DNA from: Centroberyx gerrardi
Lineage: Eukaryota > Chordata > Actinopteri > Beryciformes > Berycidae
DNA length: 64,000 nucleotides
Direction: 5' to 3'
Assembly: GCF_048128805.1 (NCBI RefSeq)
Contig: NC_136004.1
Location: forward strand, 17,854,185 to 17,918,184
Shown here: positions 1 to 11,662 of the stretch, in pieces
How positions within the stretch are numbered: the first letter of the stretch is position 1
Layout of the letters: each line of letters opens with the position of its first letter
Notes under the pieces: generated by a model
Databases searched by the model: none
What the model was told of the DNA's origin: nothing
Seen by the model: only the letters and a program-made list of their open reading frames with translations
Made by a program: the position numbers and the translations under genes

Positions 1-13
1 TGGGCTGCCTGTC

Positions 14-53
14 CCTCTCTCTCTTCCTCTCTCTCTCTCTCTCTCTCTCTCTC
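14..53. repeat. (CT)n microsatellite
   Basis: CT-rich run with one TC interruption, near the left edge of the window. Confidence 0.95.
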
Positions 54-245
54 AGCTATAACCCTCTCGCAGTCAGGACGTCCTCTACTCTGCTTCTCTA
101 CTCCCTCAGCCACATCATACACACTCACACACACACTCACACAAACATGCACACAACCACACACACACACACATAATACCAACAGGCCACTCCCTTGACT
201 TCCCCTCCCTCCCATTCTGTCTCCACGGGGCTCTCACCCTCCACG

Positions 246-261
246 CCCCCCCCCCCCCCCC

Positions 262-292
<31 letters not shown>
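246..292. repeat. Poly-C run followed by (CA)n microsatellite
   Basis: Sixteen consecutive C bases followed by about 15 CA dinucleotides. Confidence 0.95.
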
Positions 293-294
<2 letters not shown>

Positions 295-794
295 TCCTTA
301 CAGGTTAACGGGTTGCCTGGTTGACACATTAACTTCTGACACACTCTGTCTTTGTTTTGACTTCTTTTTTCATTTCCCCAGAAACAAGTAAGTATGAACT
401 GGAATATTACTTGATATTTTAGCCTCAAATAACTAAGACTAGATTGTTTTTTAGTTTTCAGGCTCTCCAGAGATAAAAAATAATAATCCTTTTTGGTCCC
501 ACCGAAATTGTCTTAGTACATACATATAATTAAAGTTTTGTGTAACCCGAACAGTATGGTTTCTCCCAAATGAGCATAAGGAAACTTTTATCTCAGTTAT
601 CCGGTCAACTATGTCCATTAAAAACAGTCATCAATAATCACTAATGGGCCTTGGTTTCTGGTAAAAGCACAGATGAACAGTTAAATTCCACAACACTAAT
701 CTGCCAACTAAACACACATTGTATCTTCCGTCTGAATGTGAGATATAAGTTTTTGTGTTGCATGGAGGTAGTGAACAGTAGGGTCACATATCAC

Positions 795-1035
795 TGTTGT
801 CGGGTGAAAACCTTGTATCTCTAAAATGTCAACTTTTCAGGACCTGTGACAAAAATCTTTGTTTGTAGGATGACCACCATGGATTTGTCTGTTTATCCAA
901 TGGGTTTTGAAAGGGTTTCATAAGCCCAAGGTGTCGTAGAACTTCCCCAACCCATAGAGGAGAATGTAATCCTTCAGTTTAAGATACAACATGGAAATCG
1001 CCAAAATTGGAGTTACAAGGTTTTCACCCGACAAC
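795..1035. mobile_element. Short foldback MITE
   Basis: The left end reads GTTGTCGGGTGAAAACCTTG and the right end is its reverse complement, CAAGGTTTTCACCCGACAAC. The inner sequence also matches in part (CTCTAAAATG against the reverse complement of CCAAAATTGGAG). The roughly 240-bp length without an open frame fits a non-autonomous DNA transposon. I recall this terminal motif from other fish introns but cannot assign a superfamily, and no clear target duplication was seen. Confidence 0.7.
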
Positions 1036-1139
1036 GAAATACCACTGAATTTTGTAACACACCAGCAATTCTTCTGCTAGTGTTTGTTTGGTTGTTTGTT
1101 TGGCAGCAGTGTACGTGTATATTATGCATGTGAGTGTAA

Positions 1140-1141
<2 letters not shown>

Positions 1142-1174
<33 letters not shown>
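1142..1174. repeat. (GT)n microsatellite
   Basis: About 16 uninterrupted GT units. Confidence 0.97.
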
Positions 1175-1177
<3 letters not shown>

Positions 1178-1380
1178 GCTGCTGTGGACTCCTATCTAGG
1201 ACCTCCATCTGCCCTGGGACAATTGCACACAACTCAAAGAGATCCGCTGCTGTGATGTGAATGGAAGGAGCCCTGCTGCTGGTGGTTGCTGTTGTTTTTG
1301 GCCACGTCCCCATTCCAGACTAGAATCAGACTAGACTGCTGGGGCACAGCTGGTGGGCTGCCTGTCTGTCTGTCTGAAAA

Positions 1381-1387
1381 CCCCCCC

Positions 1388-1424
<37 letters not shown>
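1381..1424. repeat. Poly-C followed by (AC)n microsatellite
   Basis: Eight C bases, then about 17 AC units. Confidence 0.97.
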
Positions 1425-1426
<2 letters not shown>

Positions 1427-2569
1427 CATCACCACCTGTAGTTCACAGCCCCACCACGTCAACGCTCAGCTGTCTTGCAGGAAGTGAGGTAAAAAGGCTC
1501 GAGTGCTCGAGCGTCCTGTGACGCCGACATATTGTTGCTTCCTATCTGAGGAGAATATACACACACAGAGGAATGCATACAAGGCACAGGCTGCACTAGA
1601 CAATGGAAGTGATACTAACAGCCATTCACTTTTCCCCCTCATATCATTGTGGCACTAATACTGCAAGAGAAAAATCTGTGCTTTCACATGAACCAGAATA
1701 ACTCTAAGAATGTGAGTGACTGTATTTTTATTTCAAGTACAGATAGCTGTTCCCCAACTTCCATCATCCAGTAGGCATGATTTCAACAGTAATGACCGCA
1801 TACAGTAGGAATTAACCTTGTTTTTTCCCATAGAAGTCCCGTCCTCAGGAAACAGAGCATTCATCAAAGCGGGTGCAGACAAATACTGATCAAACAACAC
1901 AGATTAGATAACATCTGGCCCCTGGTACGCTCTCTCAATCAATCAGGCCGTTATGTCTTTAAGTCATGCTCACTGCAACAGCCATATAATTTAATCTGTT
2001 TCAGGCTGTCGAAGATAAAACTTTAGTTTATCCCTGAAATAACACTATAAATGTGAGGCAAAAACACAGTGCTTTTGCCATCCACTAGAGGGCCAGTCAA
2101 CCAAAGAGAGACTGAAGTTTGAGAGTAGACTGAATTCTATGGGCTTGATGAAAGGAGTCAAGAAGGTGATTGAAGAGGAGATGTGATGTATCCAGGCACT
2201 CAAGAAGCAAATTCCACATCAATGCAATTACATAATGAAATGAAATTAAATCAGATGAAATGAAATTAAATGTCTCTAAATCTCTGAACCGCACACACAC
2301 ACACATAAACACCTCTTGTGCAACACTTAATCTAATGTTTTAATTTAGTGTGGGGCTGGGTGAGAGTGACAGGCCTCATAGATAGGAGTGTGTAAAATGA
2401 CAGGGCTTACTGGGAGACCCTGTCAAAAATGACTTATTGCCTCCACTAAACACCAGACTCAAAGTATATTTTTCTCTCTCTCTCCATACTTGGACAAACT
2501 TGAATGAGGATGGAAGAAAGAAAATGCATGCCTTGCTCTGTGGTAGCCAATGCATATACAGTATGTGTA

Positions 2570-2575
<6 letters not shown>

Positions 2576-2602
<27 letters not shown>
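2576..2602. repeat. (GT)n microsatellite
   Basis: About 13 GT units preceded by a few GTAT units. Confidence 0.95.
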
Positions 2603-2945
2603 TTGTAGTGAAGCCACACTCATGACTCAGTGTGTGACTCAAGTCACAATGGTTGTTGTTGTTTGCTTCATTCTTCATTGTGGCAGCAGAAAAACCTCTA
2701 TGGTCACTGTTGCCATGCAAACATGAACTCAACACCCGCAAATTGGCCTGTGCTGGGTTCATAGTTGTAAATGGAAGTTGACATGTGCACATGTTAGTCT
2801 CACTTCTAAAAAGGTTTGAGACAGTTTACTAATCAGTTGTAATATCAACTTTGTGAAGTGTGTGTATCACTGTAATCCTGTTACATGTAGTCATTACTCC
2901 AACCATAAATCACATCAACCTCTCTGTCCACTCTTGTGTACTCAC

Positions 2946-3025
2946 CCCAGTTCCCATGCTGCTCTGGGGCTCCAGGATCTCAGGCTCCAGGCAGCAACCA
3001 GGAGCTTTACCCCTCTCCACAGTCC
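2946..3025 (-). CDS. smtn: Probable smoothelin exon 5
   Basis: On the minus strand an 80-bp open stretch starts after a tttag acceptor and ends at a strong donor (GGG/gtgagtac). Its entry phase (needs 2 bases) fits exon 4, which leaves 1 base; it gives 26 whole codons and exits in phase 0. The peptide reads GTVERGKAPGCCLEPEILEP and onward. I do not recognise it, but the segment after the second smoothelin repeat is poorly conserved and rich in E/P. The pyrimidine tract of the acceptor is largely a (TG)n run on the gene's strand. The alternative is a chance open stretch between cryptic sites. Confidence 0.5.
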
Positions 3026-3027
3026 CT

Positions 3028-3071
<44 letters not shown>

Positions 3072-6000
3072 AGCAATACTTAGAGAATGCCTCTAGCAGT
3101 GTTACAAGAAGAATGAGGTACGTGACAAACATGTAAAGAGAATCTGTTAACTTCTCGTCTCATATGATGTCATATGAAGTCCCGGCATCATCATGATAAT
3201 TTGTGAGATGAGGAGAAGAGGAAACAAAGATGGGAGAAAAAGAATAAATAAGACGTCCCGACCATGTCCCAACATGGCCCCTTATCAGGTAGCAGGACAA
3301 GGTGGGGGTGTGTGTGCGTGTGTATCAACCCTTCATCATAGTGTTGTAGAGTGACAGAGGCCTCACAAAGACCAGACAGCGCTAAGGAATGACAGGAATC
3401 CACTATCTGATCCAGCATTATAGGTAGGATCTGCACCAGTAACTATGGCTACCACAAACAGCGCTCTGACAGACAGACACCGTCTCATGCAGCAGCACAC
3501 CGTGAGCCACGCAGTAACAGTGAAACTTGTCGTCTCTTAGGCCAATCAGTAACCAGATGTATCATTCCAATTTTGACAAAACTTGGAGCAGTGGTGTGTG
3601 GAGGTCAGATATAATGTTTGAGTTTAAAAATTTGACCTTTACCTTTACTTATAGCGCCCTCATTAGGCCAATCAGTGTAATTTTTAAGAATAGCTGGTCT
3701 TTCAAAGTTAGACATTTTAACCTTTAATTACAGCGTCCTCTTCAGGCCTTCTTCAAGTTTAGTTGAAATCATACTGGTGTCTGAGACAGCAGGTTTGAGT
3801 TTAAATCCACTGCCCCCATTAGGCCAATCAGTGTCATTTTTAAATCAGGAACAGAGTGCGAATGTGCATCATCCCTCCCGGTTTTGTCAAAATCAGACCT
3901 GTGGTGTGCTAAACTTATTATTTAAACTTATTGTGCTAAACTGCGAAAACCTCCTGTCATCTCCATTGACTCACCCTGCTGCTCTTCGTCTCGGAGGCGG
4001 CGGATGGCCACTCTGATCATCTTCCTCTCCTCATACTCACTGGCCCCGCGGAGCTGCACGCAAACACACAACGAGCTCAGTGCGCCCACAAAGGGCGAAA
4101 AGCACAACTGCACACGTGAAGTTGTCTATGTACCATATTTAATCATTTCCCCGTGTTTACACTCACCAGTTTTGTGAGCTCATCAATGTCTTGGATGGCT
4201 TGCAGTTTCCCTGACAGGACGTCTAAGGCGTCACTGGATTCTGACCTGAGAAAGAGACAGATGACCAGTGATGTAGTGGTAAAACAAAACATGAGTAAAC
4301 TACAACCTCCAGTCATTGATCATTATAGGGCAAACACCAGTATAACCAAAAATCTATTCTATTTTCAGAAAAGCGTTAACTTTCCTTTTCTTAAAAGACC
4401 CTTTCCTCAAATAATGTACATCAGTTTGAAACTACTTGTATACTCCGGATCTAAGTCATAAGGATTTGTGATAAACAGCTGGGTAAACTATTCTGCAAAT
4501 AAAACGGTGGGTTAACTGTGTTTAGGTGGGTTTACCCTCCGCTACAACCATCCCTGATGATGACTGACAGTCAACTTGTGCCCAGACTAACTGGAAATCA
4601 AACATCCTGACAGATTCTATAAACTACCGGCCTCACTGACTCCAATCTAAGCTCTCCATGCATGTGATGGGCACAGCAGAGGAGAAACCCAAGATACCAC
4701 ACAGTTTTCTTGGCTGGGAGAAAACCCGTCAGAGAAAACACAACCAAGTCCAGCCTGGAAAAAGTGATAGCATAACAGACGTGATGGAGGGGACACACAG
4801 TGCCTGACAAAGGTTCCTCTCATCCTCCCTCTTTTTCAGCCTCATATTTCTCCATTTCACGGCCTGCTTTTACGCTGGTTTCTATTACTCATATGCTCCT
4901 CTGTTTCTCTCCTCCTTCTCCCCTTCCTCGCCTCATTGGTATTAAAGGATGTGTGGCACGTTGAAGGGGAATATTTCACATTCCACCACTGAGAAGCACG
5001 GGATAATGCAACTTTCAGAAGGGTTTTGTGTGTGTGTGTGTGTGTGTGTGTGTTAACATGTGTGCACGTGCCTGCATTTGCTATATACACTTTCTCTAGC
5101 AGCTTTAGTGAGGCACCTCCTTTGCTTTTGTAACCCAAGTCATACAGCAGCAACAAATGGAAGTGATTAGGCCCAGCCACTGGTCTTAATAGGATTCAGC
5201 AGAGAAAGAGGGAGGGGGGGGGGGGGGGGGGGGGGGGGGACATGGTGTCCTGCTCACATCCAGCCGTGTCAAGTCTCTACTCTATCCCAGACCAGATGCT
5301 AGGGCCGTGCCCCGGCCTTGAAGTAGTGCCAGTCATTAATTAACACTCGTAGTAGGACTTAATCCTTAGTCTACACAGCTCAGGCTTATAGACACAGAGG
5401 AAACTTGACACCATCAAAGCTTAAAGGTCCTCTCTTATTCAGTTTTTGTGATTTTGTTGTTAAATATGCTATGGCTCAGGATAAAAAATGTTTTTTAAGT
5501 TAAAAGGGTATTGAATGAATTTGAAGCTCCAGTTCCTCTAGTTCAAATGAGGTAAAACTGCTGAGTGGAAGCTTTCCAGTTCAAATGCTGCAAACTGGCC
5601 TGATTGGAAGGATTTCAGTAATTCTTTAGTGAAGGGAGCCAATCAGGACCGAGTCCAGTTGTGATGAGTTGACTGGAGTTTGAAACTGACTGGAAAAAGG
5701 ATACATTTTTGAAACTGCAACAACCACCCAAACAAAATCTAATTTTAACAACATCTGGATTAAACATCTTTTATCATAAATGTATTTAAAACTAGGAAAA
5801 ATTGAATTCCCATAATAGAGCCCTTGTAAACAACAAATAACCACAATATTTACAGTAACACAAAGAGCATGTTGTTTGATAACATAAAGCCTGTTGGTCC
5901 TGTTCCTAATTAGATTAGCCAACAAAAAAATTGTGTTTAATGACAATATGACTATGGTGACTTTAAGGCTGCGCTGTCAGTTTTTCCACATACCTCAGCT

Positions 6001-9000
6001 TGATGACAGGTACTGGGAACTGTGCATTAGTGAACTGGAAAAATGCTAACAAGGCTCTAAATGGGCCAATAAAGACAAACAAATCAACGGCGCAAAGCTA
6101 CTTCTGACGTCCTTATCTCATGACCTAACTGTGGATTGAAAACCAAATATAGCTAAGGATGGCAATCTGACTTGAAGACAAAATATATAAGTGCACATAT
6201 TAATTGCACAAATTGAATTGCATGATGAAAAAATAGAAAATTTGCTGTGGTTGGCGTCTTCTGTCCCTTAAGATTCCCTGACGTGACTTTTCCAGATTTC
6301 TCTCTGCAACCTCCTTTCCCACAAGAGAGTTGAGGAATGCTGCATCTGGGTTTGTGTGTGTTGTTTCAGAGTCTCCAGTTCACCTGGGCTGGTGCAGTTT
6401 GTCATTATGGTGGGACAGGTCTGCGTGTGTGTGTGTGTGTGTGTGTGTGCGTGCGTGTGTGTGTGTGTGTGCAGAGTCTCACCTGTGTTGGTTCTCCTTG
6501 TCCTCCTGCTGGTTGAGGCGTGTGGGTCTGAACCTCTTGCTGGCCAGCGCAGCCTCCATGTCCTCTATCTCCCTCCTCCTCAGCTCGCGGATCGCTGAAC
6601 GGATCAGTCGTCTCTCGTCCAGATCCACGGTTCCATCCAGCTACGCAAACAGCGCAGAGAGACGGAAACAATCAGGACAGAGGAATACCAGAGACACGGG
6701 TGCCAACGCAGCGGGACACCACACAGCAGAACATGTGGCATGCAAAGATTAGTCACCCGTCACCCTTACATCTGCACGTCTGAATGGAATGAATACACCA
6801 CAAAAGCATAGTCACGTCCGAACAAACAGCCACAAAATTAAAAGATTCCATTGCTAAAAAGGTCATGAGCCCTATTTTCAGTGTAAGTACAGAGAGTGGT
6901 AAATAAGCAGGATGGCAGCGCTGCCAAAGCACTTGGGCCCTTGGACACTGATCACTAAGTCAAAGCGCTGCAGTCCAAGTCAAAGCCCTTGATTCCTTGA
7001 AACTCGACTCAATCTCCTCATGGGAAACCAGCTGCCCGGCCGCCCCGCCTTGCATGATAGCCCTCTCTCACCCTCTGTAATTAACCCTGCATAACAAGGC
7101 CGTTAAGGCGCTCGTTTACAAGACGGGGCAGGCGTATGGCCACTCTGCCCTACCAAACACACATGGCCAACCAGCCACAGATAGACAGTGCATCTTAAAT
7201 AGTTCAGGTTTGCTCTCTGATATGTCCTAAATCCACCTTCCATTTGTGATTTCTCTTTGTTTGTGCAGGAATATAAATATGGCGGCACAATCAGAGACAT
7301 GGTTGATGTGTCACGTAGCATAATAGCTGTGTGATCTCCAGGCAGTGTTGGACTGAAGGACCCTGGCTCAGTCTTTAGTGTCAGGTAGAGAGTCGTGGGG
7401 TCAGCAGGACTTGTGGAAGGTTTTATACTTTGGCGACGACAAGTGATTTGACTACAATAAAGAGTGAAGACAGGATCACCTGAGCATGGAGCAGGGAATG
7501 AGAGACAGACTCTCATTCTCTGACAGTATATCTCAGCTCTCTAGGTTTACCTATTGCCTTGACGTACTCGCTGTCTGTATTTCCCTCTGGTTGAACACTA
7601 GCCAGGCTGCTCTGGGGGCATGTTGACTGAGACTCGGATAATGAAGTGGCCCACTTAAAACACTCAGCTTAAAAACAACTGAGCCATTTCACCACTTAGA
7701 GTGATTCCATAAGTCACAGGTGTTTTTTTTCAAATAGAAGAAGAGTAATTAAGGTGTGTGTGTGTGTGTGAGTGTGTCAAAGCATGTCTGCAGACAGACA
7801 CACCACCTTAGTCAGCCAGATGCTTTCATGTTAGTGACAGCCCTGAGCATGGGAGGGTAGAGGGAGCCCCCGTCCTGCCATGTGGGAGACAGATCTCTCT
7901 TTTGCTCTACTCCGCTACTGACAGCAGGAACCTGTCAACACATGCAGAGACGAGCAGCACTTTCTCCTCTGGCAGGCTGCACAGATACACCTCGCATTCA
8001 TAATCTACTTAAGGGTTTCTCGCTGCACCAGTTACAACCTGCAGAGTGGAGGCAGACGGAGAACTTTGTATACTAACTGCCTTCTGCTAGGGGGAGCTGG
8101 ATCTGGTCGGGCGACGCCTTGCACCCTGATGGGCTGAAAGGGGGGTGGTGTAACCCCCACCGGGCCCAGAGGGGGGCTTCTCATGAGAGAGGGAGAGGGC
8201 CAGTGGTTTTGAGGTCTCACTGTGGTTTGATAAAATATGCAGCCCGAGCTGCACTAGCTCAAGGGGGCTCTCCTTGGTACTGTAATTTGTGGAAATTCAA
8301 AGTGCTGAGCTGACTGAAAAAGAGAATGGGTAAGAGGAGAAGGTACTCGGAAAAGGCAAGAAGGAAGGATATGAGACTGGAGAAGAAGGAGGGAAAATAT
8401 AGCGGCTGACAGCGTGATAGGATGACAGAGAGAGGAAAAGGGAGAAAAATTTAAGGCAAACGAGACGTGGCCATGCCTAAAAATGGGCAGATGAGAGCAG
8501 GGCGGGAAAGGGCCAGGCCTCACACAGGTCATTCCTCACATTCCTGCTGACTCACAAGGAAAGAGATGGTAGTGAAATCAGCCGACCCAGTGAGGTGATA
8601 CACAGGCATTTTACGAGAGGGCAAAAATGAGGAGAGAGGAAATGAAAACGCACTTGCTCATTGCTATCATTGGTCACTGTCTCTCTTTCTCACACACTCA
8701 CACACACACACATAAACACACAGACACAAACCAAACAGTCAAGGGAGCCGTCTGTCACTGCACTGACAAGCTTACTGCTGCATGAATGTTATGAAGTGAT
8801 TATACGTCCAGTATGCTGCCAAGTTTCAGGACTGAGTGATTTATTTATTCATTATTGAGATATACCAGTGAATAGCCTAGAGCCTGGGCTTCCACTCAAA
8901 CAAGCATTAACTAGTGCTTAGCAATTCAAAACAGACCGCATTTTAGGCCTGCATAGGAATGTGCATAAAGATGCAAACATGCAACTTAATCACATAGGAA

Positions 9001-11627
9001 AATCTTCAAAAGACCAAAAAGCACGGACCGCTCTCCCTCTTTCAGAGCATGTGATAGACCGCTGATTACTAACTGTCCAAATCAATTACAGTAACCTTTC
9101 CAAACACAAGCACACAAGGGAATTAGAATCACAAGGTGATGATAAAAGATGAAACAGAATCCCTACTTGTTAACGTCAGCACTGATTTGTACTTTATCTG
9201 ACAACACATCTTCAAGCAGTGGAGTTCACCGAAAGCCTTGAATAGACCAATCAGTGGACACGGCTTCAAGCTGAGTCAGTTCTGATTGGTTGAGACAGGT
9301 CTACGCTAATAATGCAATTGGCACAAGGCCAGCGGTTGTAACTGACTTTCCCTTCACCTATTTTGAAAAGAGGAGAGAGAAAAAAAAAAAATCGACCAAT
9401 AACTTCCCTACACAGGAAGGTCATGAGTGGGCGGAACCAAAGCAAATAAAACACACCTTTAACTTGGGCGTCTGCCAAAGAAAACACTAAATAACCGTTA
9501 AAGAACCAGAGACGGAAACACACTCATGTAGACACAGAGTCCATTTGACAAAACCCCCAGATGAGAGTGGCCAACACAGAGAGCTAACTATGTCACAGGA
9601 GTGGAGAGGAAAAAGAGGGAGAAAAAAGTATACAGAGGAAAAAAAAAAGTCCTGCACCTTACACCAATGCCCTTCCTTGTGGGCATTTTTCAAACCCAAC
9701 CGCAGACTTCTGGGTAACCAACTGTCACTACGGTCAAATCAACAACACTGAGACCCAGAAAGCAGCCGTTACCCAGACAGAAAGTTATTCTCACAGTACT
9801 GTTTGCGCTGAGCATTTAGCACCGCTCTGTGTTATCATGCCTCTTGAATTCCCAGAGCATGAGAGGAACAAAAAACGGAAGCGGCAACACACTGCCTCCG
9901 TTTGCAACAGTGTTAACAGACAGAGGAAGTATGTATGAGTCAGGTGACTGAGATAACAAATACTAGGTCACACGCATACGTCACAAATATGTTACGCCGA
10001 AGAAGATGCAGTCATCAAAACATGTCTGAGCTGTCAGCGGCCTGAATCACGTTACAGTCTAGTCTGCCGCACTCACTGAAGACTAGTCACTGGCTCTCAG
10101 GAAGTTGCTGTCACACCTGGCCTTGGTGCAGCCACCTGACTCAGCCGGGGAGATACGGCGTTAGGAAACCGGATGTAGAGGGTGGTTATGCCTGACAGGC
10201 TGAAGAGAGGACAGACACACATTCCCATGAAAGCTGCAAGACCATTTCAAGGTGCAGCTATTGTGGTAAGAAATGGTTACAAAGGGGCTTTTTCAAAACA
10301 TTTTTCCTTCAAAAGCTCTTTGATACAAACCAGGAAACTCATTAACCGATTTGGCAGGAATCCCACTGTGGTGACGAACAAGATACAAAAAACTATTTTA
10401 ATGTTTCATAAGCAGGCCTGTGAAGGCATGTAGGTCGTTCTGACTCACTTCCTGCTGAGCAGCATTTCCACCAAAGAGCTTTCGATGGAATCAAAACCTC
10501 AAACCTATCCAAAGACATCCGACTTAAGTAGTTCAATCAATCACTGCCAATTAGAGGGTGTTTATGGCTCACCATAGCCCATCAGTAATGTGAACCAGCT
10601 GGGGACTGGCCACCGACTGAGGACACCGAGCACCAAGACCCTCTGGCCTCTGCTCATCTGCTACACACAGGCAAAAACACATTTGAATATGGCTTCACTT
10701 TTGGGAGCTTAATTTATCTTGCCAGACATGTAAACAGCCCCAGAAGTGGTAGAATATGTCAAGCACTCAAGGGTTTTCAAGTATTCAAAATGTACTCAGC
10801 TACTATTTTGCTCAGGTCTGTCATCCACAGTTGAGCTAAACACACGTCAGAGCATACTGCATCTTTGACCAACTCATTACTGTAACAACTACTTGTGGGT
10901 ATAAACATTGAAACAGGATTATGTTAACCCTGTGGAACTGGAAAGAATCAAACCACTCAACTAAACTACTATGCAACTAGAAAGCAAATTACACATTATA
11001 ACAAGTTCAATTTGTTTAGATGTTTCTCCTCTATTCTAATCTTTTATTCCAATAATGACAACATTATTACATAGGAATACATACCATTACACAGGACCAT
11101 AACCTCAGAGGATTCACAGCATTTTATAGCAACTGTAATGTTACACTGATCTCTAAGCTCTGTCCATGACCCACCAGACTTGGACTAGACCGGTCAAGAG
11201 CACCCAATTGAGGAAAAAGACCAAAGACCTGTGGCTTCGTCTTATTCTGGGCCAAGTCTGTGTACTCTAGACTGAATAGTAAGACCATGTTAGTTCACAC
11301 ACTATATGTCTTTGTACGTGTGTCTATTTATGCGTGTCTATTTGTCTGTGTATTGAGGGTTAGAAAGGTCAGGTCACTCAACATCACAGACTGGTGTGTG
11401 GAAGGAATCCACCTCTCCTCCTCCGCCTCGTCCCGTCTGGGAGCACAACAACCCTTCAGGCCGAGTCCCGACCTTTTGACTGACAGTGGGTAAGCATGTG
11501 CTTGTTTCAGTTGCCGTTTCTGTACTTACCGCTTTCTACTTAGTACTTTGTAAACTATAAGCATGACATGTCTGTCATGCACATGCATATCCTGACAACA
11601 GATGAAGTATGCATACTTTCTACATGA

Positions 11628-11662
<35 letters not shown>

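Larger units (their letters stand above)
1..2945. other. Non-coding stretch with microsatellites and one MITE, probably smoothelin intron
   Basis: No coding exon could be supported on either strand. It contains CT, CA and GT microsatellites, short poly-C runs and a foldback MITE at 795-1035. It lies downstream of the last exon I can place for the minus-strand smoothelin gene, so it is probably a smoothelin intron. Open frames here are mostly translated CA/TG repeats. Confidence 0.6.
4246..6482 (-). other. Smoothelin intron 3 (between exons 2 and 3)
   Basis: 2.2 kb with no further exon seen. It holds a (GT)n run at 5028-5053, a 26-base G tract at 5214-5239 and a TG/CG repeat against the exon 2 donor. 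The text at 4260-4560 recurs in diverged form at about 20820-21070 (both contain TACAACCTCC/TATGACCTCC-AGTCA-TGATCAT and GCGGGTTTACCCTCC-like blocks), so a dispersed repeat copy is likely in both places. Confidence 0.7.

Noticed and set aside
6330-6752. Plus-strand frames across the smoothelin exon 2 region
   Set aside because: They are translated TG repeats and the antisense of smoothelin exon 2.
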